Below, in pieces: positions 16,478-26,123 of a DNA stretch of 64,000 nt; within the stretch, counting starts at the first letter, position 1, and every line of letters starts with the position of its first letter. The notes beneath the pieces are model-generated. The model made no database searches, had not been told where the DNA came from, and was given only the letters and a program-made list of their open reading frames with translations. The stretch is from Streptomyces noursei (GTDB taxonomy: Bacteria > Actinomycetota > Actinomycetes > Streptomycetales > Streptomycetaceae), in the NCBI RefSeq assembly GCF_016917755.1, contig NZ_CP070326.1, positions 6,386,001 to 6,450,000 of the forward strand, in the 5' to 3' direction. The position numbers and the translations under genes were made by a program.

Positions 16478-17485
16478 TCAGTCGCCCTCGCGTCGCTCCC
16501 GGGTGGACAGCAGTCGGCGCAGGGAATACAGGCGGGCCGGGTCGGCGTGCCCGCCGGCCACCCACGCCTCCAGCGCGCAGTCCGGCTCGTCGTGGCTGCA
16601 CGCCCGGGGGCACTCCTCGGTGCCCGGCTCCAGGTCCGGGAAGGCGTGGATGACCCGGGACGGGTCGATGTGGGCCAGCCCGAAGGACCGCACGCCCGGG
16701 GTGTCGATGACCCAGCCGGTGTCGCCGGGCAGCGGCAGCGCCAGCGCCGAGGTGGTGGTGTGCCGGCCGCGGCCGGTGACCGCGTTGACGTGTCCGGTGG
16801 CCCGGCGGCGCTCCGGCACCAGGGCGTTGACCAGGGTCGTCTTGCCCACCCCGGAGTGCCCCACGAACGCCGTCATCCGGCCGGTCAGCTTCTCCCGGAC
16901 CCGCTCGGCGGCGCTGCCGTCGGACAGCTCCTCGCGGTTGGTGACGACGTACGGGACGCCGAGCGCGCCGTAGGACTCCAGCAGGGTGTCCGGCGAGGCC
17001 AGGTCGGACTTGGTCAGCACCAGCAGCGGGTCCAGCCCGGCGTCGTAGGCGGCGACCAGACAGCGGTCGATCAGCCGCGGCCGGGGCTCGGGGTCGGCGA
17101 GCGCGGTGACGATCGCCAACTGGTCGGCGTTGGCGACCACCACCCGCTCGTACGGGTCGTCGTCGTCCGCCGTGCGGCGCAGCGTGGAGCTGCGCGGCTC
17201 GACCCGCACTATCCGGGCCAGGGTGTCCTTGTCGCCGCTCAGGTCGCCGACCACGGCGACCCGGTCGCCGACCACCGCGCTCTTGCGGCCCAGCTCGCGG
17301 GCCTTCATGGCGGTGACCTTGCGGTCGTCGATCAGGCAGGTCAGGCGGCCCCGGTCGACGGTCAGGACCAGGCCCTCGCGGGCGTCCTCGTGCTTGGGGC
17401 GGATGTTCGTCCGCGGGCGGTTGCCCTTGCGGTTGGGACGGACCCGGACGTCGTCCTCATCGGGGTTCTTGCCGTAGCGACGCAT
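16478..17485 (-). CDS. rsgA: ribosome small-subunit-dependent GTPase RsgA
   Basis: RsgA is a late 30S assembly GTPase. The product is 335 residues with the circularly permuted G-motif order that defines the family: G4 TKSD at 158-161 comes before the P-loop GHSGVGKT at 209-216 and G3 DTPG at 261-264. An OB-fold precedes (about 35-100), and a C-terminal zinc knuckle has C292, C296, H298 and C303 (ECPRACSHDEPDC). The basic N-terminus (RVRPNRKGNRPRTNIRPKH) is typical of actinobacterial copies. The gene starts 13 bp after the aroA stop, so the two form an operon read aroA then rsgA. Confidence 0.95.
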   Translation of the reverse strand: MRRYGKNPDEDDVRVRPNRKGNRPRTNIRPKHEDAREGLVLTVDRGRLTCLIDDRKVTAMKARELGRKSAVVGDRVAVVGDLSGDKDTLARIVRVEPRSSTLRRTADDDDPYERVVVANADQLAIVTALADPEPRPRLIDRCLVAAYDAGLDPLLVLTKSDLASPDTLLESYGALGVPYVVTNREELSDGSAAERVREKLTGRMTAFVGHSGVGKTTLVNALVPERRRATGHVNAVTGRGRHTTTSALALPLPGDTGWVIDTPGVRSFGLAHIDPSRVIHAFPDLEPGTEECPRACSHDEPDCALEAWVAGGHADPARLYSLRRLLSTRERREGD

Positions 17486-17498
17486 GGTGCGGCGACCC

Positions 17499-18851
17499 TC
17501 AGGCTCTCCGGGCGGCGGTGGACGTCGGATCCAGCATCTGCGACCACAGCGCGGGGAAGTCGGGCAGGGTCTTGGCGGTGGTGGCGACGTTCTCCACCTC
17601 CACGCCCTCGACGGCCAGGCCGATGATCGCGGCGGCGGTGGCCAGCCGGTGGTCCTCGTAGGTGTGGAAGATCCCGCCGTGCAGCGGACGCGGCCGGATG
17701 TGCAGGCCGTCCGCGGTCTCGGTGACGTCGCCGCCGAGCTCGTTGAGCTCCTTGGTGAGCGCGGCCAGCCGGTCGGTCTCGTGCAGCCGCAGGTGCGCCA
17801 CCCCGCGCAGCGTGGAGGGCGAGTCGGCGAGCGCGGCGACCGCGGCGATGCCCGGGGTCAGCTCGCCGACCTCGCCGAGGTCGATGTCGATGCCGTGGAT
17901 GCGGCCACTGCCGGTGAGGGTCAGACCGTGCTCGGTCAGCTCGCAGGAGCCGCCCATGGCGGTGAAGATCTCGCGCAGCGCGTCGCCGGGCTGGGTGGTG
18001 TGCTCGGGCCAGTCCGGGACGGTGACCCGGCCGCCGGTGACCAGCGCCGCGGCCAGGAACGGCTGGGCGTTGGAGAGGTCCGGCTCGACGACCAGATCGC
18101 GGCCGAGCAGCGCGCCGGGGGTGACCCGCCAGACGTTCGGCTCGCCGCCCGCCTCCGGGGTGTCCACCTGGGCGCCGACGCTGCGGAGCATGTCGACGGT
18201 CATCCGGATGTGCGGCATCGAGGGCAGCGCCGCGCCGACGTGCCGGACCTCGACGCCCTGGTTGAAGCGCGGCGCGGACAGCAGCAGGGCGCTGACGAAC
18301 TGCGAGGACGAGGAGGCGTCGATCTCCACCGCGCCGCCCTCCAGGGCGCCGCCGCCGAACACCGTCATCGGGAGGGCGCCGCGGTTGTCGTCGTCGATCC
18401 GGGCGCCCAGGGTGCGCAGCGCGTCGATGACGCCGTTCAGCGGGCGCTCGTAGGAGCGCGGGTCGCCGTCGAAGCGGATGGCGCCGTCGGCGAGCGTGGC
18501 GACCGGCGGCAGGAAGCGCATGACCGTGCCGGCGTTGCCGACGTCAACGGTGGCCGGGCCGTGCAGGCCGGCCGGGATGATCCGCCACGCCTCACCGCCG
18601 GAGGTGCCCGCGGAGCTGGACGAGGCGGTCTCCTCGATGCCGACGCCCAGGGCGCGCAGCGCCTCGGCCATCAGCAGGGTGTCGCGGGAGCGGAGCGGGC
18701 GGCGCAGCCAGCCGGGCTCGGAGGAGAGGGCGGCCAGGACCAGGCCGCGGTTCGTGACCGATTTGGAGCCGGGCACGGTGACGGTCGCATCGACCGCCCC
18801 GGGAGCGACGGGGGCGGGCCACAGGGCAGGGAGGGCGGGGCTCTCGGTCAT
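17499..18851 (-). CDS. aroA: 3-phosphoshikimate 1-carboxyvinyltransferase (EPSP synthase)
   Basis: The enzyme joins shikimate-3-phosphate and PEP in the shikimate pathway. The product is 450 residues. Landmarks are PGSKSVTNRGLVLAALSS (substrate-binding Lys, Ser), VDVGNAGTVMRFLPP (the GNAGT loop that binds PEP), GDPRSYERPLNGVIDAL, SSSSQFVSALLLSAPRF, and the C-terminal RLHETDRLAALTKELNELGG. Two inside-out alpha/beta domains of normal size are implied. The PEP loop reads GNAGT, with Gly rather than the Ala of glyphosate-insensitive class II enzymes. The gene is the first of a two-gene operon with rsgA. Confidence 0.97.
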   Translation of the reverse strand: MTESPALPALWPAPVAPGAVDATVTVPGSKSVTNRGLVLAALSSEPGWLRRPLRSRDTLLMAEALRALGVGIEETASSSSAGTSGGEAWRIIPAGLHGPATVDVGNAGTVMRFLPPVATLADGAIRFDGDPRSYERPLNGVIDALRTLGARIDDDNRGALPMTVFGGGALEGGAVEIDASSSSQFVSALLLSAPRFNQGVEVRHVGAALPSMPHIRMTVDMLRSVGAQVDTPEAGGEPNVWRVTPGALLGRDLVVEPDLSNAQPFLAAALVTGGRVTVPDWPEHTTQPGDALREIFTAMGGSCELTEHGLTLTGSGRIHGIDIDLGEVGELTPGIAAVAALADSPSTLRGVAHLRLHETDRLAALTKELNELGGDVTETADGLHIRPRPLHGGIFHTYEDHRLATAAAIIGLAVEGVEVENVATTAKTLPDFPALWSQMLDPTSTAARRA

Positions 18852-19027
18852 GCCCTTACTTTAATGGCTGGACAAGGGTGCCGATCTTGATCAAAAGCGG
18901 CGCAACCTGTGCGAAACACGGCTCCCGCGGTGCAACCGCAGGCAGCGGCCCCCTCCGGGGCAACAGGCGCGACACCGACATACGGAATGTGGGTTACCGG
19001 ATGCCTATCAGTAGGGACATCGGCTCC

Positions 19028-19750
19028 TCATACTCCGAGCAGCCAGCGCCCGCCGCCCATCAGGGAACAGAGGGTCACCACATGGAAGAACCCGAGCCAG
19101 ACACCGGCCGGGACATGGGTGAGCCGGGCCAGCTGATCCGGGTCGGAGTCCACCGGGCCGCCGCGCCGCCGCTTCCCCTGGAGCTCGAACGGCGGCCGCA
19201 CGCCGCCCAGCAGCAGGAACCACACCACCGCGTACGCGAAACCCGCCTGCACCTCGGGCGCGGTCAGCCAGGACACCAGGAGGAAGGTGCCGCCGGCGAG
19301 CACGACGGTCAGCACGCCGTACGCGTTGCGGATCATCGCCAGCATCGCCAGCAGCAGCACGGTGGCCCCCCACAACAGCGCTGTGGTGTGCCCGGCGCCC
19401 AACAGGGCGGCGCCCGCCAGGCCCAGCAGTGACGGGGCCAGATAGCCGGCCGCGGCGGTCAGGATCATGCCCAGACCGTGCGGTTTGCCGCGGGAGACGG
19501 TCAGCCCCGAGGTGTCGGAGTGCAGCCGGATCCCGTCCAGCCGGCGGCCGGTCAGCAGGGCGACCAGGCCGTGGCCGCCCTCGTGGGCGATCGTGACGGC
19601 GTTCCGCGACAGCCGCCAGGCGGTGCGCGGTATGACGGCGCCCAGGGCCAGCACGCCGGTGACGATCACCAGCCAGAGCGACGGCCCGGGCTGGGCCGAG
19701 AAGACCCGGTCCCAGACGTCCGTGATGTGGTGGGTGTCCAAGATCTCCAC
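19028..19750 (-). CDS. M50-type membrane metallopeptidase
   Basis: The product is about 240 residues if GTG 19750 is the start; an in-frame ATG at 19786 would overlap the divergent SRAP start, so it is less likely. The zinc motif HEGGH lies at residues 56-60 in a hydrophobic context (NAVTIAHEGGHGLVALLTG), as expected of site-2-protease-like or M50B enzymes. At least five further hydrophobic helices follow, including LGMILTAAAGYLAPSLLGLA and TVLLLAMLAMIRNAYGVLTV. The C-terminus faces an aqueous side with a basic FELQGKRRRGG loop before a last helix. The third zinc ligand is not obvious. The substrate is unknown. Confidence 0.8.
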   Translation of the reverse strand: MEILDTHHITDVWDRVFSAQPGPSLWLVIVTGVLALGAVIPRTAWRLSRNAVTIAHEGGHGLVALLTGRRLDGIRLHSDTSGLTVSRGKPHGLGMILTAAAGYLAPSLLGLAGAALLGAGHTTALLWGATVLLLAMLAMIRNAYGVLTVVLAGGTFLLVSWLTAPEVQAGFAYAVVWFLLLGGVRPPFELQGKRRRGGPVDSDPDQLARLTHVPAGVWLGFFHVVTLCSLMGGGRWLLGV

Positions 19751-19784
19751 GTCTCCCTTCGGCGTGCATGGCAGTGTGGCATGC

Positions 19785-20615
19785 ATGTGCGGTAGGTATG
19801 CAGCGAGCCGGCAGCCCGAGGACCTGGTCGGCATCTTCGACGTCCAGCAGTGGCAGCCCACGGAGACCCTGGCGCCCAGTTGGAACATCGCTCCGACGGC
19901 CAACGTGCAGGCGGTACTGGAACGTCCCCTCAAGGGCGAGGCCGCCGCCGCTTTCCCGCCTGGCCCGGTGCGCCAGCTGCGGACGCTCAAGTGGGGCCTG
20001 GTCCCGTCGTGGGCGAAATCACCCGAGGGCGCCGCGCGGATGATCAACGCCCGGGCCGAGACGGTGCATGAGAAGCCCTCGTTCCGGCAGGCGTTCGCGG
20101 CCCGCCGCTGCCTGCTCCCCGGGGACGGCTACTTCGAGTGGGTCACCGGCGCCGCCGAGCGGGAGCTGGAGGAGCAGGGCCGGAAGAAGCGGCCCCGCAA
20201 GCAGCCGTACTTCGTGACGCCGGCGGACGGCTCGGTGATGGCGATGGCCGGCCTCTACGAGTTCTGGCGGGACCGCACCCTGCCCGGCGACCACCCGCTG
20301 GCCTGGTGGGTGACCTGCACGGTCGTCACCACCGAGGCCGAGACCACCCCGCTGGCCGGGGCCACCGGGGACGACGGCCCGCGGACGCTCGCCGACATCC
20401 ACCCGCGGATGCCGCTGGTGCTGCCGCCGGACCGCTGGGACGCCTGGCTCGACCCGGCCCGCACCGACCCCGACGACCTGCGCGCGCTGCTCGCCCCGCC
20501 GCCGCCCGGGCTGATGCGGGCCCACCCGGTCCCCACCGGCGTCAGCAACGTCCGCAACAACGGTCCGGAGCTGGTCACCGAGCTCGAAGGCCCCGAGGTC
20601 GGCACGCTGTTCTGA
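19785..20615 (+). CDS. SRAP domain protein (abasic-site DNA-protein crosslinker, YedK/HMCES family)
   Basis: The product is 276 residues, starting MCGRYAASRQ at ATG 19785. In this family the initiator Met is removed and Cys2 becomes N-terminal, then forms a thiazolidine crosslink with abasic sites in ssDNA. Other active-site landmarks are APSWNIAPTANV, RMINARAETVHEKPSFR, the catalytic Glu in LLPGDGYFEWV and the His in LADIHPRMPLVLPP. A basic insert (EEQGRKKRPRKQP) follows the Glu. The start has no ribosome site, so the mRNA may be leaderless. It faces the M50 gene with at most about 35 bp between starts. Confidence 0.93.
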   Translation: MCGRYAASRQPEDLVGIFDVQQWQPTETLAPSWNIAPTANVQAVLERPLKGEAAAAFPPGPVRQLRTLKWGLVPSWAKSPEGAARMINARAETVHEKPSFRQAFAARRCLLPGDGYFEWVTGAAERELEEQGRKKRPRKQPYFVTPADGSVMAMAGLYEFWRDRTLPGDHPLAWWVTCTVVTTEAETTPLAGATGDDGPRTLADIHPRMPLVLPPDRWDAWLDPARTDPDDLRALLAPPPPGLMRAHPVPTGVSNVRNNGPELVTELEGPEVGTLF

Positions 20616-20669
20616 CGCGCCGGGCGGGCCGCGCCGCACTCCCCGGCGCGGCCCGGGCAGGATGGGCGT

Positions 20670-21317
20670 ATGAGTACGAGGGCGAACGAGAGCGAGACGG
20701 TCGCGACGCCGGTGGGCGACGCCCGGATCTCCTGGTACCGCGACGCCGAGCCGGCCCGGGCCGTGGTCGCCGTCAGCCACGGCGCGGGCGGCGGCATCGA
20801 GGCCCGTGACCTGCAGGCCCTGGCGGCCGCGCTGCCGGCCCGCGGCTACACCGTGGCGCTGGTCGAGCAGCCGTGGCGGGTGGCCGGCAAGAAGGTGGCG
20901 CCCGCGCCGAAGACCCTGGACACCGGGTGGACGGCGCTCTGGCCGGCGCTGGAGAAGCCCGGCCTGCCGGTGGTCGCGGGCGGTCGGAGCGCCGGCGCCA
21001 GGGTGGCCTGCCGCACGGCGCGCGAGCTGGGCGCGCAGGCCGTGCTGGCGCTGAGCTTCCCGCTGCACCCGCCGGGGAAGCCGGAGAAGTCCCGGGCCGA
21101 GGAGCTCACCGGCGCCGGGGTGCCGACCCTGGTGGTGCAGGGCGGCCGGGACCCGTTCGGGCGCCCCGAGGAGTTCCCCGCGGGCACCGGGCTCACCGAG
21201 GTGGCCTACGGCGACCACGGCTTCGCGGTGCCGAAGTCGGCGGGGGTGACCGAGGCGGAGTCGATGGCGGTGCTCACCGACGCGGTGGTGGCGTGGCTGG
21301 ACGGGATGTTCGGCTGA
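20670..21317 (+). CDS. alpha/beta-hydrolase of the KANL3/Tex30 type
   Basis: The product is 215 residues. The nucleophile elbow GGRSAGARVAC (Ser near residue 110), the acid in VVQGGRDPFGRPEE and the His in AYGDHGFAVPKS complete the catalytic triad in the expected order. The oxyanion region is VVAVSHGAGGGIEA. The size and the VSHGAGG and RSAGA motifs are typical of the small KANL3/Tex30 (dienelactone hydrolase-like) group. There is no signal peptide. The gene is 54 bp downstream of the SRAP gene and may be co-transcribed with it. The substrate is unknown. Confidence 0.82.
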   Translation: MSTRANESETVATPVGDARISWYRDAEPARAVVAVSHGAGGGIEARDLQALAAALPARGYTVALVEQPWRVAGKKVAPAPKTLDTGWTALWPALEKPGLPVVAGGRSAGARVACRTARELGAQAVLALSFPLHPPGKPEKSRAEELTGAGVPTLVVQGGRDPFGRPEEFPAGTGLTEVAYGDHGFAVPKSAGVTEAESMAVLTDAVVAWLDGMFG

Positions 21318-21404
21318 CCGACCGGGACCGGGCGGGGCGCCGCCCGATGCGCGGAGCCCCGGCCCGGCCCGCCGGAACAGGCGGCGAAACCGGCCCGTCC
21401 GGCC

Positions 21405-21433
21405 GGGAATGATCCGCACCCGTGCCGCTGTTG
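21405..21433 (+). promoter_or_regulatory. sigma-R type promoter (autoregulation of sigR)
   Basis: GGGAAT at 21405, a 19-nt spacer and GTTG at 21430 fit the sigma-R consensus (GGAAT, about 18 nt, GTT). It lies upstream of the extended sigR reading frame, where S. coelicolor has its autoregulated sigR promoter. The assignment is by sequence and position. Confidence 0.65.
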
Positions 21434-21658
21434 TGCCAGGCGAAGGCAGTGGAGTACGTCCAGCGCGCACGAGGAATGGGAGTCCGTCGCATGGGAATCG
21501 CTTGCCCGGCCCGTCCGGCCGCCGACCTGCAGTGGTCGCAGATGCAGGTGACGCAGCCCGCCCTGGCTGGAGCGGCGGCGGCACCGGATCGTCGTCTATT
21601 CTCCGAATCGAGAGGGTCCGCGGCGGCAGTCGCGGGATCCGCCACGGTGTTGGAGGAG

Positions 21659-22356
<698 letters not shown>

Positions 22357-22360
<4 letters not shown>

Positions 22361-22749
22361 GCTGCGGAGAGCCGCACGAGAAGGACTGCTCAGAGGTCCT
22401 TGACCACCTTTACGAGTATCTCGACCGCGAGATGCCGGCCGGGGAGTGCGCCGACTTCCAGGTCCATCTCGACGAGTGCTCGCCGTGCCTGGAGAAGTAC
22501 GGCCTGGAGCAGGCCGTCAAGAAGCTGGTCAAGCGCTGCTGCGGGCACGACGACGTGCCCGTGGACCTGCGGTCGAAGGTCATGGGCCGGATCGAGCTGA
22601 TCCGGGCCGGCGAGACCGTGCCCGAGGTGAGCGTGCTGGACCAGGCCCGGCACGAACAGGCCCAGCGGGAGCGGGCGGCGGACGCCCAGGGCGCCGCCGG
22701 CGCGTCCCCGAAGGCCGACGCGGCGGGCAACGCCGCGCACGCCGAGTAG
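22357..22749 (+). CDS. rsrA: zinc anti-sigma factor RsrA
   Basis: RsrA binds SigR when reduced and releases it on disulfide formation with zinc loss. The product is 130 residues. The ZAS-family motif H37-x3-C41-x2-C44 (HLDECSPC) is present with C11, which together make the zinc site and redox switch; C3, C31, C61 and C62 are further cysteines. The N-terminal 80 residues carry the domain. The remainder is an Ala/Gln/Glu-rich tail (RHEQAQRERAADAQGAAGAS) without motifs, longer than needed for sigma binding. The start codon overlaps the sigR stop (ATGA). Confidence 0.95.
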
Positions 22750-23022
22750 GACCGCACGGCCCCTCCGGAGCCCGGCTCCGCACGGCCCGCGTGCGTACAC
22801 CCGACCCGCCCGTGTCTCGAACGGGCGCGCGCTCCCGTCATCCCTGGGAGTGAGGGGTGGGGCGATCCGTCCCGCTCGATCCGCCGATGCGCCTCCGCCG
22901 GCGCCCCGGCCCCTCTATTCTCGCCGGACCCCCGCGGTGCGTGGTCTCCCGCCGTGTGGCGGCGGGTGCGTCGGGCTGGGGGCACCTCCCAGCGGTGGCT
23001 GGGGGAGGGTGAGGAGAGCGCG

Positions 23023-24426
23023 ATGCGGGAACTTCCGGCGGCCGCGCGGATGTACATCGGCTGTGCCGCCCTGGCCGCGGCGCTCTGCGCGGCCCCCGCG
23101 GTCCGGCTCGGCGCCGCCGCCCCCTGGACCGGCGCGCTGGCCCTCGGCGCCCTCCACGGCCTGTGCGAGCGGATGCGCCGTTGCCCGCTGACCGACGGCC
23201 CCGCACGGCAGTCCACCGGCCCCGACGCAACGCCCGGGACGTTTCCGCCGGGCTGGGCCACCCCCGTCGTCCTCGCCGGATCCTTCCTGCTGCCGCCGTC
23301 GCTGGCCGTCCTGGTCGCCGTCCCCGGCGCCCTGCTCACCCCGGCCGCCCGGCCCTGGCCGGTGGCCCGCCGTGTCTGGCACACCGCCGAACTCGCCCTC
23401 GCCGCCTGGACGGCCGCCCAGGTCTTCCGGACCGCCGCGCCCGCCGCCCCGGCCGCCGCGCCCTTCCCGGAGCTGCTGCCGCCCGCGCTGGCCGCCGCCG
23501 GGGCCTTCTGCGCCGTGCTCGTCGCGCTCGGCGGCGGGGTGCTGGTCCTCGCCGAGCGGCACCCCGTGCGCACCGCCTGGCGCGGCCCGGCGGCCCGGCT
23601 GCCGGTCCCGCACCTCGTCCACGGGCTGACCGGGCTGATGATGGCGGTGCTCTGGCACAGCGTCTACGGGCCGCCGGCAGCGCTGCTGGTGCTGCTGCCG
23701 GTGCACCTGTCCTGTTGGGCGTCCGCGCAGTACCAGCGGGAACGCGCCGCCCACCAGGCCACCGTGCGGGCCCTCGTCCAGGCCGTGGACCTCAAGGACC
23801 GCTACACCCGCGGGCACAGCGAGCGGGTCGGGCGGGCGTCGGTGCTGATCGCCCGGGAGCTGGGCATGGCGGAGGACCGGCTGGAGGTGCTGCGGTTCGC
23901 CGGGATCCTGCACGACGTCGGCAAACTCGGCGTCCCCACCCGGCTGCTGCGCAAGGACGGCCCGTTGACCCCGCAGGAGCGCCGGATCATCGAGCTGCAC
24001 CCCGAGTACGGCCACGAGATCGTGCGCGGCATCGGCTTCCTCGGCGAGGCGCGGGCGGCGATCCTGCACCACCACGAGCGGATGGACGGCAGCGGCTACC
24101 CCTACGGACTGACGGGGCATCACATCCCGGAATGCGCCCGGGTGGTGGCGGTCGCCGACGCCTTCGACGCGATGACCTCCACCCGCTCCTACCGCCGCGC
24201 CCGCCCGGTCCCCGCCGCGGTCGCCGAACTCCGCCGGTGCGCCGGGACGCAGTTCGACCCGCGGATGGTCCGGGCGCTGGCCGCCGCCCTCGACAAGCAC
24301 GGCTGGCGGCCGGACCAGGTGACGGCGGACGAGCAGCGGGCGCCGGACCCGGTCCCGGCGGGGCGCGGAAACGTCCCTCCGGCCCGGGCCCACCGGCCGG
24401 GCGCGGGCCACGGCGCCGCCCGATGA
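23023..24426 (+). CDS. membrane HD-GYP phosphohydrolase (canonical)
   Basis: The product is 467 residues. ATG 23023 is selected because GAGGAGA lies 6 nt upstream. Residues 1-235 contain six or more hydrophobic helices with Pro/Ala linkers. The HD-GYP domain (about 240-420) is complete: GHSERVG near 266, FAGILHDVGKLGVP (HD near 297), LHPEYGHEIV, then HHHERMDGSGYP near 348 and VVAVADAFDAMTSTRSYRR. All metal ligands and the GYP triad are present, so cyclic-dinucleotide phosphodiesterase activity (c-di-GMP or cGAMP) is plausible but not shown. The stop overlaps the next start by 4 bp, coupling it to a degenerate HD protein. Confidence 0.88.
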   Translation: MRELPAAARMYIGCAALAAALCAAPAVRLGAAAPWTGALALGALHGLCERMRRCPLTDGPARQSTGPDATPGTFPPGWATPVVLAGSFLLPPSLAVLVAVPGALLTPAARPWPVARRVWHTAELALAAWTAAQVFRTAAPAAPAAAPFPELLPPALAAAGAFCAVLVALGGGVLVLAERHPVRTAWRGPAARLPVPHLVHGLTGLMMAVLWHSVYGPPAALLVLLPVHLSCWASAQYQRERAAHQATVRALVQAVDLKDRYTRGHSERVGRASVLIARELGMAEDRLEVLRFAGILHDVGKLGVPTRLLRKDGPLTPQERRIIELHPEYGHEIVRGIGFLGEARAAILHHHERMDGSGYPYGLTGHHIPECARVVAVADAFDAMTSTRSYRRARPVPAAVAELRRCAGTQFDPRMVRALAAALDKHGWRPDQVTADEQRAPDPVPAGRGNVPPARAHRPGAGHGAAR

Positions 24427-25790
24427 GCCGCCGCGCGACCGCCTGGGTGTACGGGCCGGCCGCCGTACTGGCCTGCTGGGGCCTGGGCCACACCCTGTGG
24501 CACGGGATCACCGGGCCGCGCACCGCGCTGGCCTTCGGGGCGCTGATCGCGGCCGGCGAGGCGGTGCGCCGGGTCCCCGCCCGGCCGGCCGGCCACCGGC
24601 CCGACCCGCCCCGAGCGCCCCGCTCCGCACCCGCCCCCGACGTCGCTCCGGCGGCGGGAGCCCCCTCCCCGGCGGAGCCTCCGATCCCCTCGGTGCGCCG
24701 GCCGCAGCAGCTCCCCGGTCTGCGGGAGGGCGCCCCGCTCGGCGCGGCCGGGGCGCTCGGGTACGCGCTGCTCGACGCCACCGGCGGGCGGCCGGCCGTG
24801 CACGGGGTCCCGCAGACCGTGGCGGTGGTGGTGGCGGCCGGGCTGGTGGGGCTCGTCCCGTACCTGGTGCGCGGCGGCGGGCCGGCGCTGGACCCGCTGG
24901 CCCGCCGGGTGCTGACCGTCGGGTTCGCCGCCACCTGCTGCCAACCCCTGTACCACGTCGACGTCTTGCGTTCCTGGGGTGCGGCCGGTCCGGTCCGCCC
25001 GCTCTTCCTGGCCGTGCTGCTGGGGCTGACCGCGCTGTGCGACGCGGTGCTGGCGGCGGCGCTGACCCGGGCCCGGACCGGCTGGCCGTACGGGCCGCTG
25101 CTGCACGACGAGTTGCGGGCGCTGCCCGGCATCGGCACCGCCATCTGCGCCACCGGCGTGGTCATCGCGCTGGCCGTCGCCGCCGCCGGGCTGTGGGCGC
25201 TGCCGGTGTTCTGCCTGCCGCTGCTGCTCACCCAGATCGCCTTCCGCCGGTACGCGGCGGTGCGCGCCACCTACCGCCAGACCATCGCCTCGCTGGCCCG
25301 CGCCACCGAGATCGCCGGCTGCACCCCGCCCGGCCACGCCCGCCGGGTCGCCGCGCTCAGCCGCGCGGTCGGCCGGGAACTCGGGCTCGGCGGAGCGGAC
25401 TTGGACGTCCTCGAACACGCCGCCCTGATGCACGACATCGGCCAGCTCTCGCTCGTCGACCCGGTGCCGGACGGCGCCACCGTCCCGCTGCCGGCCGCCG
25501 AACAGCGCCGGATCGCCCTGCTCGGCGGCGCCGTGGCCCGGCAGACCGGCGCCCCGGCACAGGTCGCGGTGATCGTCGAGCGGCAGGCCGATCCGTACCG
25601 GGACCAGCCGGTCACCGCCCGTATCGTCCGCACCGTCAACGCCTACGACGACCTCGTGGCGGGCGCCGCCGGCCCCGCCGGGCGGCTGCGCGCCCTGGAA
25701 CGGCTGCGGCTGGCCACCGCCAGGGACCACGAGCCGGGGGTGGTCGAGGCGCTCGCCCGGGTGCTGGCGCGCGGGGGGCCGGCGGGCTGA
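24423..25790 (+). CDS. membrane protein with a degenerate HD-GYP-like domain
   Basis: The product is 455 residues with a hydrophobic N-terminal half of about seven helices and a Pro/Ala/Arg-rich cytoplasmic loop near 50-100. The C-terminal half begins like its neighbour (GHARRVAALSRAVGRELGLG, HAALMHDIGQLSLVDP) and keeps one HD pair. The HHExxDGxGYP segment is replaced by IVERQADPYRDQPVTARIV, so most metal ligands and the GYP motif are lost. Catalysis is unlikely. A regulatory or dimerisation partner of the preceding HD-GYP protein is the simplest reading. The ATGA overlap supports equal, coupled translation. A 10-bp hairpin follows 157 bp downstream. Confidence 0.78.
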   Translation: MSRRATAWVYGPAAVLACWGLGHTLWHGITGPRTALAFGALIAAGEAVRRVPARPAGHRPDPPRAPRSAPAPDVAPAAGAPSPAEPPIPSVRRPQQLPGLREGAPLGAAGALGYALLDATGGRPAVHGVPQTVAVVVAAGLVGLVPYLVRGGGPALDPLARRVLTVGFAATCCQPLYHVDVLRSWGAAGPVRPLFLAVLLGLTALCDAVLAAALTRARTGWPYGPLLHDELRALPGIGTAICATGVVIALAVAAAGLWALPVFCLPLLLTQIAFRRYAAVRATYRQTIASLARATEIAGCTPPGHARRVAALSRAVGRELGLGGADLDVLEHAALMHDIGQLSLVDPVPDGATVPLPAAEQRRIALLGGAVARQTGAPAQVAVIVERQADPYRDQPVTARIVRTVNAYDDLVAGAAGPAGRLRALERLRLATARDHEPGVVEALARVLARGGPAG

Positions 25791-26123
25791 TCGCGCACGG
25801 TGTGCGCCGGAGCGTGGAAGGGGCCCGTACGCTCCCGGGGCGGGCCCCGCACACCCCTGCCGCATGGTGTTCCCGGGCCGTCCACCGCACGGGAACCCAT
25901 GGGTAATGAGCGCCCCGCGAGATGGGCATGGTTGGATGCGAAGGGAGCCCCCTGAACGGGGGTTCAGGGGGTCGGCGCAGGGCATGAGCCGCACGGGGGC
26001 GCAGCGCACCAGGCTGAGCCCGACGGCAATCTGTGGCAGGTTGTCGAGTGGGCCCCCAGAAGGCCCCGGGCGCCGCCCGGGACACCTCCGGAGCGGCACA
26101 AGAGCAACCAGCAGGCGGGAATC
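25791..26123. other. gap without a gene (HD pair to TPR gene)
   Basis: Only hairpins are seen: the terminator at 25948-25971 and CCCGGGC-GCC-GCCCGGG at 26065-26081 in the TPR gene leader. No convincing ORF, promoter hexamers or RNA gene was found. Confidence 0.5.
25948..25971 (+). terminator. 10-bp hairpin terminator after the HD-GYP pair
   Basis: CCCCCTGAAC and GTTCAGGGGG pair perfectly around a GGGG loop. There is no U-tract. It separates the HD operon from the TPR gene. Confidence 0.6.

Noticed and set aside
21489..21520. A second GGGAAT at the sigR locus as another sigma-R promoter
   Set aside because: The GGGAAT at 21493 has no GTT at a suitable distance and lies within the extended coding frame.
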